Under the pieces are notes generated by a model. The model searched no databases and was not told the origin of the DNA. It was given only the letters and a program-made list of their open reading frames with translations. From contig JAQVYY010000010.1 in assembly GCA_028708425.1 (NCBI GenBank), positions 1 to 64,000 on the forward strand: 64,000 nucleotides of DNA. Reading direction: 5' to 3'. The position numbers and the translations under genes were made by a program. Below are positions 1 to 9,395 of the stretch, piece by piece. This DNA comes from Bacteroidales bacterium (lineage in GTDB: Bacteria > Bacteroidota > Bacteroidia > Bacteroidales > Tenuifilaceae). Within the stretch, counting starts at the first letter, position 1; every line of letters starts with the position of its first letter.

Positions 1-115
1 GAGGGCTTGGTTAGCGGCTTCGCCGCTAACCAAGCCCTCCCTTCTCGAATATGACCCAACCCCCTGTCATTCCGACCATAGGGAGGAATCTATAAGTTTT
101 AACCGGACAACAATG
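1..115. repeat. Repeat A, copy 1 (truncated by window edge)
   Basis: This is the right-hand part of a dispersed element whose fuller copies lie at 10464-10713 and 11822-12044. It opens with a long perfect hairpin (GAGGGCTTGGTTAGCGG and its complement, about positions 1-40). It continues with the shared block TCATTCCGACC...GGGAGGAATCTATA and ends at AACCGGACAACAATG, the arm complementary to the left end of the other copies. No coding potential is seen. Confidence 0.75.
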
Positions 116-240
116 ATAATTTATTTTTCATCATAAAAAAAAATGTTGCAGCAAATTATGCACAGGCAATTAAACCCATTAGCTGTATTGATATCAAAAT
201 GTACACTAACAAGCATATACTTTAATCAAACTATTTCTCT

Positions 241-2751
241 ATGAAACGAATTATTGCTACACTCTTTCTAGCTACTTTTACGATGGTTAGCGCGTTTTCG
301 CAAAACCAACCTATTACGAAAGCAAACTACGATTTGGCGTCGAAATATTCGCCAAATCAACTTAAAAAAATGGTGCATAGCACTAACGTTGATGCCCACT
401 GGCTAAAAAACAGCACCCGTTTTTGGCACACCTACAAAACATCGGAGGGTAGAAGTTACTACATTGTTGACCCCGCTAAAAAAACGCAAAATCTGCTGTT
501 CGATAACGCAAAAATGGCGGCAGACATTTCGAGGCTTACCCTCGACCCTTTCGATGCACAAAACATTCCCATTAAAAACCTCAAATTTTCAGATAACGAG
601 GATATCATCACTTTCGAAATCCAGAGTAAGCTGCTCGATGAGGACAAAGAGGACGATGAGGAGGATGATATGACCGAAGACCAAGGGAAAAGAAAAAAGG
701 ATGGCAAGGATAAAGTTGAGAAGAAAACGTGGTATTTCGAGTATAACATCAAATCGGGTAAGCTAACCAAGCTCAAAGACTATGAAAAGCCAAAAGACAA
801 TTATGACTGGGCAAACATATCGCCCGATGGCGAAAAAGTGCTATTCTCGCGTAACCACAACCTTTTTTGGATGGACAAGGAGAACTACGAAAAAGCGTTG
901 AAAAAGGAGAAAGATTCAACCATTGTTGAGCATCAATTAACATGGGACGGCGAGGAGAATTACAGCTACGGCTCGGGCTGGAGAGGTGTAGATAACGTTG
1001 AGAAAGAAAAGAATAAAGAAAAGCGCCAAAGCGCTTGGGCTCTCTGGTCGCCCGACTCGAAAATGATTGCTCTTACCCGCAGCGACAACCGAAAGTTGAA
1101 AGATTTATGGGTGCTTAAAAGCCTTTCGAACCCACGCCCAACACTAGAAACATACAGGTACCACATGCCCGGCGAAAAGGAAGCACCCATTGTAGAGATG
1201 CTGGTATTCAACTTTACCGACTCGCTACCCGTTAAGGTAGATGTTGACGCTTTCCCCGACCAATCGGTTGGAATTAACCGAGCACCCCGCCTTAAGAAAG
1301 AGCGCGATGAGAAGTATGTAGCCCCAAAATGGCTAGCCGATGCAAATAACAACTTCTACTTTACTAGAACATCACGCGACTTAAAACGCATAGATATTTG
1401 TAAGGCAAACCCCACAACTGGTGAGGTACAGGTAATAATTGAGGAGCGACTAAACACGTATGTTGAAACAAAATCGCTTGGCCTAATAAACAAAGGCAAG
1501 GAGCTAGTGCACTGGTCGGAGCGCGATGGCTGGGGCCATTTTTACCTATACGATGGCGAAGGAAACCTAAAGCATCAGATTACCTCTGGTCCATTCCACT
1601 GCGAACGAATTGTAGGTATCGACGAGGCTAGCAGAACATTATACTTCATTGCAAACGGTCGCGAAGCTAACGAGGACCCATACTACGAACACCTATACAG
1701 CATAAACCTCAGCGGCTCTGGCTTAACCCTCTTGAATAAAGGCAATTACAACCACTCGGTTTCAATGGATGATGATAACAAGTTTTTCGTAAACAGCTAC
1801 TCAAGGGTAAACACTGTGCCCAAAGCGGAACTTAAGGATAGCAAGGGTAATAGAATTATGGAGTTGCAAACTGCCGATTTGAGCCAACTTTTTGCAAGTG
1901 GCTACAAATTCCCCGAGCCATTTAAGGTAAAAGCCGACGACGGAATAACCGACCTGTACGGGGTTATGTATAAACCTTTCGACTTCGACTCAACAAAGTA
2001 CTACCCCATAATCATGTACGTTTACCCAGGGCCGCAAACCGAAGCTGTAAACAAGGCGTTTAGTGCCCGTATGGACAGAACCGACCGTCTTGCACAAATG
2101 GGCTTTATTGTGGTAACCGTGGGTAACCGTGGTGGGCATCCCAGCCGCTCAAAATGGTACCACAACTATGGCTATGGTAATCTGCGCAACTATGGCCTTG
2201 CCGACAAAAAAACCACCATTGAGCAGCTTGCCGACAGGCATAATTTTATTGACGCTAGCAAAGTGGGAATTCATGGCCATTCGGGCGGAGGATTTATGTC
2301 GACCGCAGCACTGCTGGTTTACCCCGATTTCTTTAAGGTAGCCGTATCGAACGCAGGAAACCACGAGAACAATATTTACAATCGCTGGTGGAGCGAAAAG
2401 CACCACGGCGTAAAAGAGGTAACCGACACAACAGGTAAAACAACCTTTGAGTATAGCATCGACAGGAACTCGGATTTAGCTAAAAACCTTAAGGGCAAGC
2501 TGTTGCTTACCACGGGCGAAATTGACAATAACGTGCACCCAGCCAACACCATCAGAATGGCAAATGCGCTTATCAAAGCCAACAAGCGATTCGATTTCTT
2601 TATGTATCCCGGCCAGCGCCATGGTTATGGTGATATGTTTGAGTACCATTTCTGGCTTACCGCCGATTATTTCTCTAAACATCTAATAGGCGACTACTCA
2701 AACGATGTTGACATCATGCAGATGAACAGAGAGATTGAGCTTAAGAGATAG
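241..2751 (+). CDS. Secreted S9 family peptidase (dipeptidyl peptidase IV-like)
   Basis: 836 residues with a clear Sec signal peptide (about residues 1-20, ending ...SAFSQ), so it should act in the periplasm or at the cell surface. The N-terminal two thirds look like a DPP IV-type beta-propeller. The C-terminal third is an alpha/beta hydrolase with the prolyl-oligopeptidase triad: Ser681 in GHSGGG, Asp762 in GEIDNN and His794 in GQRHGYG. By family knowledge it removes short N-terminal peptides from oligopeptides in nutrient scavenging. A very acidic then lysine-rich stretch at about residues 132-163 is unusual and probably forms a surface loop. The gene is monocistronic and ends in a strong hairpin terminator. 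Confidence 0.9.
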   Translation: MKRIIATLFLATFTMVSAFSQNQPITKANYDLASKYSPNQLKKMVHSTNVDAHWLKNSTRFWHTYKTSEGRSYYIVDPAKKTQNLLFDNAKMAADISRLTLDPFDAQNIPIKNLKFSDNEDIITFEIQSKLLDEDKEDDEEDDMTEDQGKRKKDGKDKVEKKTWYFEYNIKSGKLTKLKDYEKPKDNYDWANISPDGEKVLFSRNHNLFWMDKENYEKALKKEKDSTIVEHQLTWDGEENYSYGSGWRGVDNVEKEKNKEKRQSAWALWSPDSKMIALTRSDNRKLKDLWVLKSLSNPRPTLETYRYHMPGEKEAPIVEMLVFNFTDSLPVKVDVDAFPDQSVGINRAPRLKKERDEKYVAPKWLADANNNFYFTRTSRDLKRIDICKANPTTGEVQVIIEERLNTYVETKSLGLINKGKELVHWSERDGWGHFYLYDGEGNLKHQITSGPFHCERIVGIDEASRTLYFIANGREANEDPYYEHLYSINLSGSGLTLLNKGNYNHSVSMDDDNKFFVNSYSRVNTVPKAELKDSKGNRIMELQTADLSQLFASGYKFPEPFKVKADDGITDLYGVMYKPFDFDSTKYYPIIMYVYPGPQTEAVNKAFSARMDRTDRLAQMGFIVVTVGNRGGHPSRSKWYHNYGYGNLRNYGLADKKTTIEQLADRHNFIDASKVGIHGHSGGGFMSTAALLVYPDFFKVAVSNAGNHENNIYNRWWSEKHHGVKEVTDTTGKTTFEYSIDRNSDLAKNLKGKLLLTTGEIDNNVHPANTIRMANALIKANKRFDFFMYPGQRHGYGDMFEYHFWLTADYFSKHLIGDYSNDVDIMQMNREIELKR

Positions 2752-2776
2752 CTACACCACAACATTAGTAGAAAGA

Positions 2777-2815
2777 AACCGAGGGAGCCAGTCGTTTTTG
2801 GCTTCCTCGGTTTTT
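2777..2815 (+). terminator. Rho-independent terminator of the S9 peptidase gene
   Basis: The stem AACCGAGGGAGCCA pairs with TGGCTTCCTCGGTT (one G-T pair) across a short T-rich loop and is followed by a run of five T. It lies 25 bp past the stop codon. Confidence 0.85.
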
Positions 2816-2825
2816 ACAATATACT

Positions 2826-2923
2826 TACCCCAACTAAGTTGAGCCCAATTTTGGGCAACTAGATTGGTTGTGAGGCTTAGTTGCGGCCAGAGACAGCCAT
2901 TATTCGAATGAATAATTGGGGTT
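2826..2923 (-). repeat. Repeat B, partial copy (central block plus TTAACCCC arm)
   Basis: This copy holds the conserved central block (CCCAATTTTGGG and the following TTGGTTGTGA) and the terminal hairpin ending in AATTGGGGTTAA. The AACCCGC arm is missing. The intact arm ends 10 bp from the stop codon of the minus-strand TonB receptor gene, so it lies at that gene's 3' end. Confidence 0.85.
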
Positions 2924-2933
2924 AATACTGATT

Positions 2934-5345
2934 TTAAAAATTCACCCTAACGCCAGCAATAAAGTTGATGCCAGCCGCAACCAATCCCGAGCTGTAGGGC
3001 CGATAACGTTGGTCGGTAATATTCTCAACATCAGCGGAGAAACTTAGCCTATCGCTCACGCTAAAAAGTGCCCGAAAGTTTATAGTGTGCCAGGCCGGTG
3101 AATACGGATTCCCATCATCATCAACAGCATAGATATAGGGTTTTGCTATCTCACCCTCAGCCATTTGGCTAAATGCTACCCCTCCACTATAATTTGCAAA
3201 TAGCGATAGCCTCAACCGCTTAACCTTATAGTCGAGCTTTGTAGTACCAAACCACGGTGCAGCATGGCGCAACGGGCTAATAGTACCATCATCGAGTGCC
3301 TCTGTTCCTTTCTGATAGTTAAACCGTGACGAGAGGATAAAGCCCCCTGAACACATCAGCTCAAAATCGGCTTGTACACCCCAAACTTTACCAAAAGCCG
3401 CATTTTGAATGGATTGAACCTGACTTGGCTGCCCATCATACATTATGCTATCCTGCCCGTTAAGGGTAGTGTTACGCCTGACCATTGCATTATCGAGCAA
3501 TGTGAAGTAAGTTAAAAAATCAACCTCAAAAAAATCGCCAACCTTACGCGTAATGCCAACCTCGGCATTGTAGGCATACTCTGCCTTAAGGTTAGGGTTT
3601 GGCACAACTACCGAGCCAGGCTCGGAATCAAAAACTTTACCTATATCGTCAACATTGGGAGCACGAAAACCTGTTGATAGGATGGTGTTAATAGACCAGT
3701 AATCGGACGGATTTATGGTTAAACCCAACGAACCAGTAATTGATCCCTTGCTGAGTTTGGCCTCGTAGAATGGAAAGGGATAAAACGCATTATCGAACTT
3801 AGCATCCATAAGGAAATGCGAGTATCGACCGCCAGCCTGCAAACCCACAATGTCCGATAATTTTTGGTAATAGGTTACATACAAAGCAAAGGAATACCAT
3901 TGAGCCTTGGGATAGCGCGCAGCAGCAGCGGTTTCGGCACCTGTTGTTATGTCCCTATATTTCGCTGTTGAATTAACGTAATTAGCAATAACCTCTGTTC
4001 CATACAGGAGTTTACATTTGGCATTAGGCAATTTTTTAAAATCGATATTAAACGTGAATGCATCAACCACTTCGAACCTGCTTCGGAGGCTGGTTTTTGT
4101 AAACCCCCTATCGTGTCGACTCTCCTCAAACTTTTGATATGCCAGCTGCATATTAAACTGGTCGTAAACAGCGGTTTGAGCTCTGCTGCTAATTAGCAGA
4201 TTATTCATCATCCAAACCTGAGGACCGTAGTACCACTGGGCACTTCGGGGTAGTCCATCTCGGTAATAAACCAACCTATCGTACCTATGGAAATTTGATG
4301 TGGCCGAGTAATGCAGCCCGTACTCAAAAGCCCATTTGCCAGTGGGTGTAAATGCTATTTTTTGTAAAATATTGGCCTGTGAGTATCCGGTTGGATTCTG
4401 AATTAGTGGGTTGGAATTTTGCACCAATACATCGGCATTGCCCTTGCGAACCACATACTCGCTCCTAAGGTATTCATCGGGTCCCTGCGAGCCCATACGC
4501 AAATCATCAAAATTGGTATACGAAAAGCTGGTAAGCGATGCCCATTTTTCCCAACCTAAATTTATATCAATATGGCCCGTTTTTTCTGAATTTGCCGTAG
4601 AGTAACGCAACGATGAACTTCCGGTTACCAACGCTTTTCCATCTATAGAGCGCTTTGGCGAAAGGGTGTAAAAACTCATTACCCCGCCAATGGCATCGCT
4701 ACCGTAAATTACGGAACCTGGTCCAAAAAGAACCTCAGCATGCTCAATGGCAAATGGATCTAACGAAATCACATTCTGCAGATTACCGCTACGAAAAATG
4801 GCATTATTCATCCTCACCCCATCCACTGCAATTAGCAGGCGGTTAGTTGCAAATCCCCTAATCATGGGGCTACCCCCACCCTGCTGACTCTTCTGCATAA
4901 AAACATCGCCGGTAATGGTTAGCAAATCGGCAGCTGTTTGCGGATTGTGAAAGGCAACCTGGGCCTTTGATACCGATGATATTTTGAGGGGAACCTCACG
5001 GGCAGTCTGACTCCACTTTGATGCCGATACCACAACCTGGTCGATTGAAAAAACCGATGGCTCAATAAAAACTTCGAAATCGAGCTGTACTAGCTCTTTG
5101 TAACTATACCACAGGGTGGTATAACCCATCATTCTAATCTCAATAAGATTTGAACCACGAAATAACGATATGTCAACTTCGCCACGGCTATTGGTTACAA
5201 CCGAGGCAACCGAATCTGTGCTAATTATTGTAACCGATTCAAGGGGTGTACCGCTATCCCCATCCTTTACAACTATTTTTTGGGCGGATAAGCTCTGGCA
5301 TAAAAAAACCAGAAAAACGATGGCGATATTTCGCATTCTACCCAT
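2934..5345 (-). CDS. TonB-dependent outer-membrane receptor (probably heme/iron related)
   Basis: 803 residues: signal peptide (about 1-21), carboxypeptidase-regulatory-like domain (about 23-105), plug domain (about 115-225, containing GGGSPMIRGF and YGSDAIGG), then a 22-strand-type barrel ending in the terminal Phe (VNF) needed for outer-membrane insertion. It takes up a bulky ligand using TonB energy. The plug resembles BtuB and hemoglobin-receptor types, and the adjacent PepSY membrane gene points to heme or siderophore iron. The ligand is an inference. The gene starts 10 bp after the PepSY gene and is co-transcribed with it. Four residues in there is an alternative start (Met4). Confidence 0.88.
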   Translation of the reverse strand: MGRMRNIAIVFLVFLCQSLSAQKIVVKDGDSGTPLESVTIISTDSVASVVTNSRGEVDISLFRGSNLIEIRMMGYTTLWYSYKELVQLDFEVFIEPSVFSIDQVVVSASKWSQTAREVPLKISSVSKAQVAFHNPQTAADLLTITGDVFMQKSQQGGGSPMIRGFATNRLLIAVDGVRMNNAIFRSGNLQNVISLDPFAIEHAEVLFGPGSVIYGSDAIGGVMSFYTLSPKRSIDGKALVTGSSSLRYSTANSEKTGHIDINLGWEKWASLTSFSYTNFDDLRMGSQGPDEYLRSEYVVRKGNADVLVQNSNPLIQNPTGYSQANILQKIAFTPTGKWAFEYGLHYSATSNFHRYDRLVYYRDGLPRSAQWYYGPQVWMMNNLLISSRAQTAVYDQFNMQLAYQKFEESRHDRGFTKTSLRSRFEVVDAFTFNIDFKKLPNAKCKLLYGTEVIANYVNSTAKYRDITTGAETAAAARYPKAQWYSFALYVTYYQKLSDIVGLQAGGRYSHFLMDAKFDNAFYPFPFYEAKLSKGSITGSLGLTINPSDYWSINTILSTGFRAPNVDDIGKVFDSEPGSVVVPNPNLKAEYAYNAEVGITRKVGDFFEVDFLTYFTLLDNAMVRRNTTLNGQDSIMYDGQPSQVQSIQNAAFGKVWGVQADFELMCSGGFILSSRFNYQKGTEALDDGTISPLRHAAPWFGTTKLDYKVKRLRLSLFANYSGGVAFSQMAEGEIAKPYIYAVDDDGNPYSPAWHTINFRALFSVSDRLSFSADVENITDQRYRPYSSGLVAAGINFIAGVRVNF

Positions 5346-5355
5346 AATTTATCTG

Positions 5356-5931
5356 TTACTCTCTCTTCTTTCTGCGCATTTGCTTTGGCCCGTACCACAG
5401 CCAAAACCCGGTAATGGTAAATAGCAGCAAGGCAGCTCCCATAACGATAGTATAGATTAATTTAAATAGGCCACCACCCGACCCCGCAAGGTAATCAACA
5501 ATAGAACCATCATGAAGCATCTCGATAAAATCGGACCGACGTCGCTCAATGCGAAGAACATTACCCGTTGCGCCATCAACCTGAACACCCCAAAAACCCT
5601 TGGCAAAAATAAATTTCACCGTACCCTTGCCCTTACGAACATCGATACGGGGAACTTTAGCTGGCAGGTTGGTTGAAACAGAATCGGTAAATGCTTGACA
5701 AGCGTTTGTGTACAGGCTGTCCATGGGTAGCCATTCTTTAAAATCGGTCGATGTTCCCTGGTGCGTTTTGGCCTGTATCATCTCGCCGCTATGCTTTTTT
5801 ATCCCCAGCAGTATCCCGGTGGTGGCCATCACAAAAAAGAACAGGAATAGCAGCGACGCCGTAATCCTATGCACCTTTCTGAAGCTACGCAGTACACTAG
5901 CTTTCCTTTTTCTATTCGACTCATGTACCAT
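5356..5931 (-). CDS. PepSY-domain transmembrane protein
   Basis: 191 residues with two membrane segments: one near residues 22-46 (LFLFFFVMATTGILLG) and one near 158-182 (LLLFTITGFWLWYG). The periplasmic loop between them has a PepSY-like region (VQVDGATGNVLRIERRR). Proteins of this build are encoded beside TonB receptors in Bacteroidota and resemble the membrane part of PepSY/FRP-type ferric reductases, but here only a short two-helix version without a reductase domain is present. It is the first gene of a two-gene operon with the TonB receptor. A role in iron or heme handling at the inner membrane is inferred from this context only. Confidence 0.8.
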   Translation of the reverse strand: MVHESNRKRKASVLRSFRKVHRITASLLFLFFFVMATTGILLGIKKHSGEMIQAKTHQGTSTDFKEWLPMDSLYTNACQAFTDSVSTNLPAKVPRIDVRKGKGTVKFIFAKGFWGVQVDGATGNVLRIERRRSDFIEMLHDGSIVDYLAGSGGGLFKLIYTIVMGAALLLFTITGFWLWYGPKQMRRKKRE

Positions 5932-5962
5932 GATAAAACATTTTTCATTTGCAAAATGACTG

Positions 5963-5970
5963 CAAAGTTA
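5963..5970 (-). promoter_or_regulatory. Putative -7 promoter box (TAACTTTG)
   Basis: This is an exact match to the Bacteroidota -7 consensus TAnnTTTG, 31 bp upstream of the PepSY/TonB-receptor operon start. No good TTG is seen at -33. Confidence 0.4.
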
Positions 5971-6007
5971 AAACATTCGACATAGAACATCAGACGAATA
6001 ATAGAAT

Positions 6008-6043
6008 TTAACCCCAATTATTCGAACGAATAATTGGGGTTAA
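6008..6043. repeat. Repeat B, isolated terminal hairpin
   Basis: A perfect inverted repeat of two 17-bp arms (TTAACCCCAATTATTCG) around AA. It matches the terminal hairpin of repeat B, with nothing else of the element present. It lies between the start of the PepSY gene and the 3' end of the T9SS repeat protein gene. Confidence 0.85.
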
Positions 6044-6153
6044 CCTACAAGTCATACATGTTATATGTTTTTTCTTTACACAGCCAGCTACTTTATTTGG
6101 CTAATTTTCAACCTTTCTACTGCAAACTTTCATAACAATCTGGCTATCAATTA

Positions 6154-6210
6154 GCGGTACGGTCAATTACCGTTGGGTACTCCACATCAAAAAAGCATTA
6201 ACCGTACCGC
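6154..6210. repeat. Inverted repeat GCGGTACGGT / ACCGTACCGC
   Basis: Perfect 10-bp arms separated by 37 bp, just past the 3' end of the 6224-8335 gene. It could cap that transcript, but no T run follows on the minus strand, so it is not called a terminator. Confidence 0.4.
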
Positions 6211-6223
6211 ATGACAACAAACG

Positions 6224-8335
6224 CTAATTTTTTATCAGTTTAATCGTAACCTTTTTATCACCCGAGCTAATAGTCATTAAATATATACCTGGCTGAACAT
6301 CTAAATTCAACTCCAATGTTTGAGTGTCTTTGTAAGTTGATTTGCGAACCAATTTCCCATTCACATCATTGATTATAACGGTAAACTCATCCAAAACCTT
6401 ACCTAAATCAACCTTTACAATATCGCGTGTGGGGTTGGGATAAACGATTATCTCGTTGGCGAATGTGTTTTCAATTACCCCAACACCAGTTACAGCAAAA
6501 CAGTCAGAGGTAGCTACACAGATATCCTGTGTTACCTCTACAGCGTAATTACCGTTTTGAGTAGCTGTAAACGATTGTTCCGTTTCGCCAGCTATTGCTG
6601 AATAGTCATTATCACAATCCAACCACTGGTATGAAGCATCGGTTGCATTGGCTGTTAAAGTTATACCATCCTGGGTTACAGATACATCTACATTTATTAT
6701 GGTTAAATCAATGGTGATGGTGCTATCGCAACCCGCTGCGTTGGGGATAACCGCCGTTTTTATGCCCGATGTGGTGTAAACCTCGCCATCAGGCGCGGTG
6801 TAGCTATCACAAGCCGTTGCGGTGATGCTGCTCGCCGTGCTATGCAGGATGGTTAAGTCGATGGTGATGGTGCTATCGCAACCCGCTGCGTTGGGGATAA
6901 CCGCTGTTTTTATGCCCGATGTGGTGTAAACCTCGCCATCAGGCGCGGTGTAGCTATCACAAGCCGTTGCGGTGATGCTGCTCGCCGTGCTGTGCAGGAT
7001 GGTTAAGTCGATGGTGATGGTGCTATCGCAACCCGCTGCGTTGGGGATAACCGCCGTTTTTATGCCCGAGGTGGTGTAAACCTCGCCATCAGGCGCGGTG
7101 TAGCTATCACAAGCCGTTGCGGTGATTGTTGAATCGGTATTTAAGGAAATGATTTCCATAGGTAAAACCATAGTACTATCTGTACCCATTAAAGTATCGG
7201 TAACAGTTAGGCTTACCTGATAGGTGCTAGGTGTATAGTAGGTATGGATTGGGTTAGCTAAAGTGCTTGAATTTCCATCCCCAAATTCCCACAGGTAATC
7301 ATCCGCATCAACGCTTAAATTGGTAAAGTAAGCTATGGTTGAGTCGCACTCTACTTGTGTTGTGTAGGTGAAATTAGAAATGGGTAAAGATACCTTGGCA
7401 ATGCTATCGGTAGTAACGGAACTCCACAGCCCCAGGGTATCCTTAAACTGAAAGCTAATGGTGTAATCGCCTTTGGGAATGGATGTGAAATCGAGATTAT
7501 CGATTAAGCTAAATTGCTTAACAGGGGTTTCTAAAGCTTCAACTGTGGCATTTTCAAAGTCGTCGTTTAGCCAGTAGCGGTAACCCACTATTAAATTGTT
7601 GGTTACGGATTGCGCTGCCATTTTGTAGAAAAACTCGCTGGTTGTGCTGCTCCACAGGCCCCTATCGTCTTTAAAACGGATATTAAAAATGTGAATACCA
7701 GCGGGTAGCGTTTGGGCATCAACCATTTCGTTAATTACCACGGGGCTTTGCACCGGCGTATTTGCGGTTACTGCGTTTTGGTAATCGTTATCGAACCAGT
7801 ATTCGTACGATACTAAATTAGACGAACCTGGTGCAGGCGGCGGCATTTTGTAGAAAAACTCGCTGGTTGTGCTGCTCCACAACCCTCTACTGTCTTTAAA
7901 ACGAATATTAAAAACATGAATCCCATTGGGAAGTGAGCTCATTGAAATCAACTCATCAATACTGAGCTGTTGCTGAGCAGCTGTATTAACGAGCACCGCA
8001 TCACCGTAACTATTGTCTACCCAATATTCGTAAGCAGTAATTTCAGGATTTGGAGAACTTTCCAGAGCCGATGGTTTATAAAAGAAGCTGCTTATTACAG
8101 CGCTGTACTTTCCTTTATCATCGAATGAACGAAAATTGAACGTGTGAACACCACTAGTCAAACCAGTAACTGAAACACTCTGGTTAACAAGCAATTGCTG
8201 TGTTGGTGCAACGTTGGTAGTGGTTTTATTTGCAAAATCGTTGTTGAACCAGTACTCATATCCCTCAATTTTTGATTGAGCATAGGAATAAGTAATTCCT
8301 GCTAATATTAAAATTATGGTACATATCTTTTTCAT
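6224..8335 (-). CDS. Secreted T9SS-sorted multidomain repeat protein
   Basis: 703 residues. Signal peptide (about 1-19), then four degenerate modules of about 70 residues, each with EYWFDND-type and IRFKD-RGLWSS-type signatures (about 20-315). Next comes a PKD domain (about 318-390, YLWEFGDGNSS), then three almost identical 50-residue units (about 400-550, CDSYTAPDGEVYTTSG) and an Ig-like stretch. A type A T9SS sorting domain closes the protein (about 628-703, VYPNPTRD... to ...KVTIKLIKN). It should be exported by Sec, moved through the T9SS and anchored on or released from the surface. It is the last gene of a three-gene operon, starting 2 bp after the gene before it. An adhesin or structural role is inference. 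Confidence 0.85.
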   Translation of the reverse strand: MKKICTIILILAGITYSYAQSKIEGYEYWFNNDFANKTTTNVAPTQQLLVNQSVSVTGLTSGVHTFNFRSFDDKGKYSAVISSFFYKPSALESSPNPEITAYEYWVDNSYGDAVLVNTAAQQQLSIDELISMSSLPNGIHVFNIRFKDSRGLWSSTTSEFFYKMPPPAPGSSNLVSYEYWFDNDYQNAVTANTPVQSPVVINEMVDAQTLPAGIHIFNIRFKDDRGLWSSTTSEFFYKMAAQSVTNNLIVGYRYWLNDDFENATVEALETPVKQFSLIDNLDFTSIPKGDYTISFQFKDTLGLWSSVTTDSIAKVSLPISNFTYTTQVECDSTIAYFTNLSVDADDYLWEFGDGNSSTLANPIHTYYTPSTYQVSLTVTDTLMGTDSTMVLPMEIISLNTDSTITATACDSYTAPDGEVYTTSGIKTAVIPNAAGCDSTITIDLTILHSTASSITATACDSYTAPDGEVYTTSGIKTAVIPNAAGCDSTITIDLTILHSTASSITATACDSYTAPDGEVYTTSGIKTAVIPNAAGCDSTITIDLTIINVDVSVTQDGITLTANATDASYQWLDCDNDYSAIAGETEQSFTATQNGNYAVEVTQDICVATSDCFAVTGVGVIENTFANEIIVYPNPTRDIVKVDLGKVLDEFTVIINDVNGKLVRKSTYKDTQTLELNLDVQPGIYLMTISSGDKKVTIKLIKN
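6701..7125 (-). repeat. In-frame tandem DNA repeat, 150-bp period
   Basis: Units begin at 6701, 6851 and 7001, giving an exact 150-bp (50-codon) period. Only a handful of base differences separate the copies, so they are recent duplications or kept alike by recombination. They encode the CDSYTAPDGEVY units of the T9SS protein. Copy number should be prone to change. Confidence 0.95.
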
Positions 8336-8337
8336 AG

Positions 8338-9378
8338 CTAGTCATTTTGGGCTTCCACCTGAATTTGAATTTGTAAAGCACCATTTTCATCGGTAGCCGG
8401 TGCGATGGATTTGAGCTGGAAATGTGGATTGCTGGGGATCATTCCAACTTTTGCGGGTGTAAAGCCACCGTAAATCCCCACTTCATCACCTGTTGTCCCC
8501 AAATAAGTTGCAGGGTCAACCAGATGAAAATCTTCAGCATAACCAAATACCAAACCCGTATAATTTGTAAAAACGGTACTAGAAACAACATCAAAATAAT
8601 TGTTTTCCCATGTATTTAGCGAAAGATCAGGATTGGCGTTAAAGACATTGTTTTTAAAGGTGTTATTCGATACACTAGAACTTAAAACGTTATTAATTCT
8701 AGTTGACTCGTTAAATATTATGTTATTATCGAACAGACAATCCGTAATTTCATTAATAACATAACGCTCCATATATCCGCTTGCCAAATATCCTTCTCCA
8801 ACAATAATATTATTGCGTATCCATGCCTGGTTAGCAAAATTGCCAACCACATTATATCCTCCTTTTATTATGTTATTAGCAATAACCGAATTTACAGAAC
8901 CTGTCCCAACTATACTTCCTACAATGACATTCTCAATAATTTGGGTGCCAACAGAGGCTTTGCCGCCAAAATGAATTGATGTCAGGTAGCAGCGTTTTAT
9001 TACAACCGAGTCGGCAATATTTTTATAGCTAATTCCATCGCTAAATTTAATCCCCTCGAAGCGACTTTTTGCTGCTCCTGTATCGAGATATACGTTACCA
9101 GTTATTATTGTTTCGCCCATTACTGAACTCGAATCGGGATGATGACCAGTACCATAAATTGCAATTCGCTTATTCATGTAACCACTAACGGCAAAAGTAC
9201 CCCCCGGAAGGTAAATAGTGTCGCCATCTACTGCGGCATTGTATGCATCAGCAAAGGGTGTTGCACCAGTAAAAAAACTTGCGGAACCGTTGCTATGCAA
9301 TGCAACCTTCTTTTGCGCAAATAGTGTACTGGTACTAAATAATAGTACGATGATGAGTAGTTGTTGTAGTGTTTTCAT
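8338..9378 (-). CDS. Secreted right-handed beta-helix protein (paralogue 1)
   Basis: 346 residues with a signal peptide (about 1-21, ...STLFAQ). The body is rich in short Asn/Ile/Val turns (VIANNIIKGG, IRNNIIVGEG) typical of pectate-lyase-like parallel beta-helices, preceded by the motif ADAYNAAVDGDTIYLPGG common at the start of such folds. No catalytic residues can be assigned. It shares its overall plan and its last 40 or so residues with the next gene upstream, 9396-10406. It has no T9SS sorting domain of its own. It is the middle gene of the operon that ends with the T9SS repeat protein. Confidence 0.8.
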   Translation of the reverse strand: MKTLQQLLIIVLLFSTSTLFAQKKVALHSNGSASFFTGATPFADAYNAAVDGDTIYLPGGTFAVSGYMNKRIAIYGTGHHPDSSSVMGETIITGNVYLDTGAAKSRFEGIKFSDGISYKNIADSVVIKRCYLTSIHFGGKASVGTQIIENVIVGSIVGTGSVNSVIANNIIKGGYNVVGNFANQAWIRNNIIVGEGYLASGYMERYVINEITDCLFDNNIIFNESTRINNVLSSSVSNNTFKNNVFNANPDLSLNTWENNYFDVVSSTVFTNYTGLVFGYAEDFHLVDPATYLGTTGDEVGIYGGFTPAKVGMIPSNPHFQLKSIAPATDENGALQIQIQVEAQND

Positions 9379-9395
9379 AGCTTTTGGTTTTAAGA

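Noticed and set aside
6154..6210. Terminator of the T9SS repeat protein gene
   Set aside because: The inverted repeat has a 37-base loop and no T run on the minus strand.
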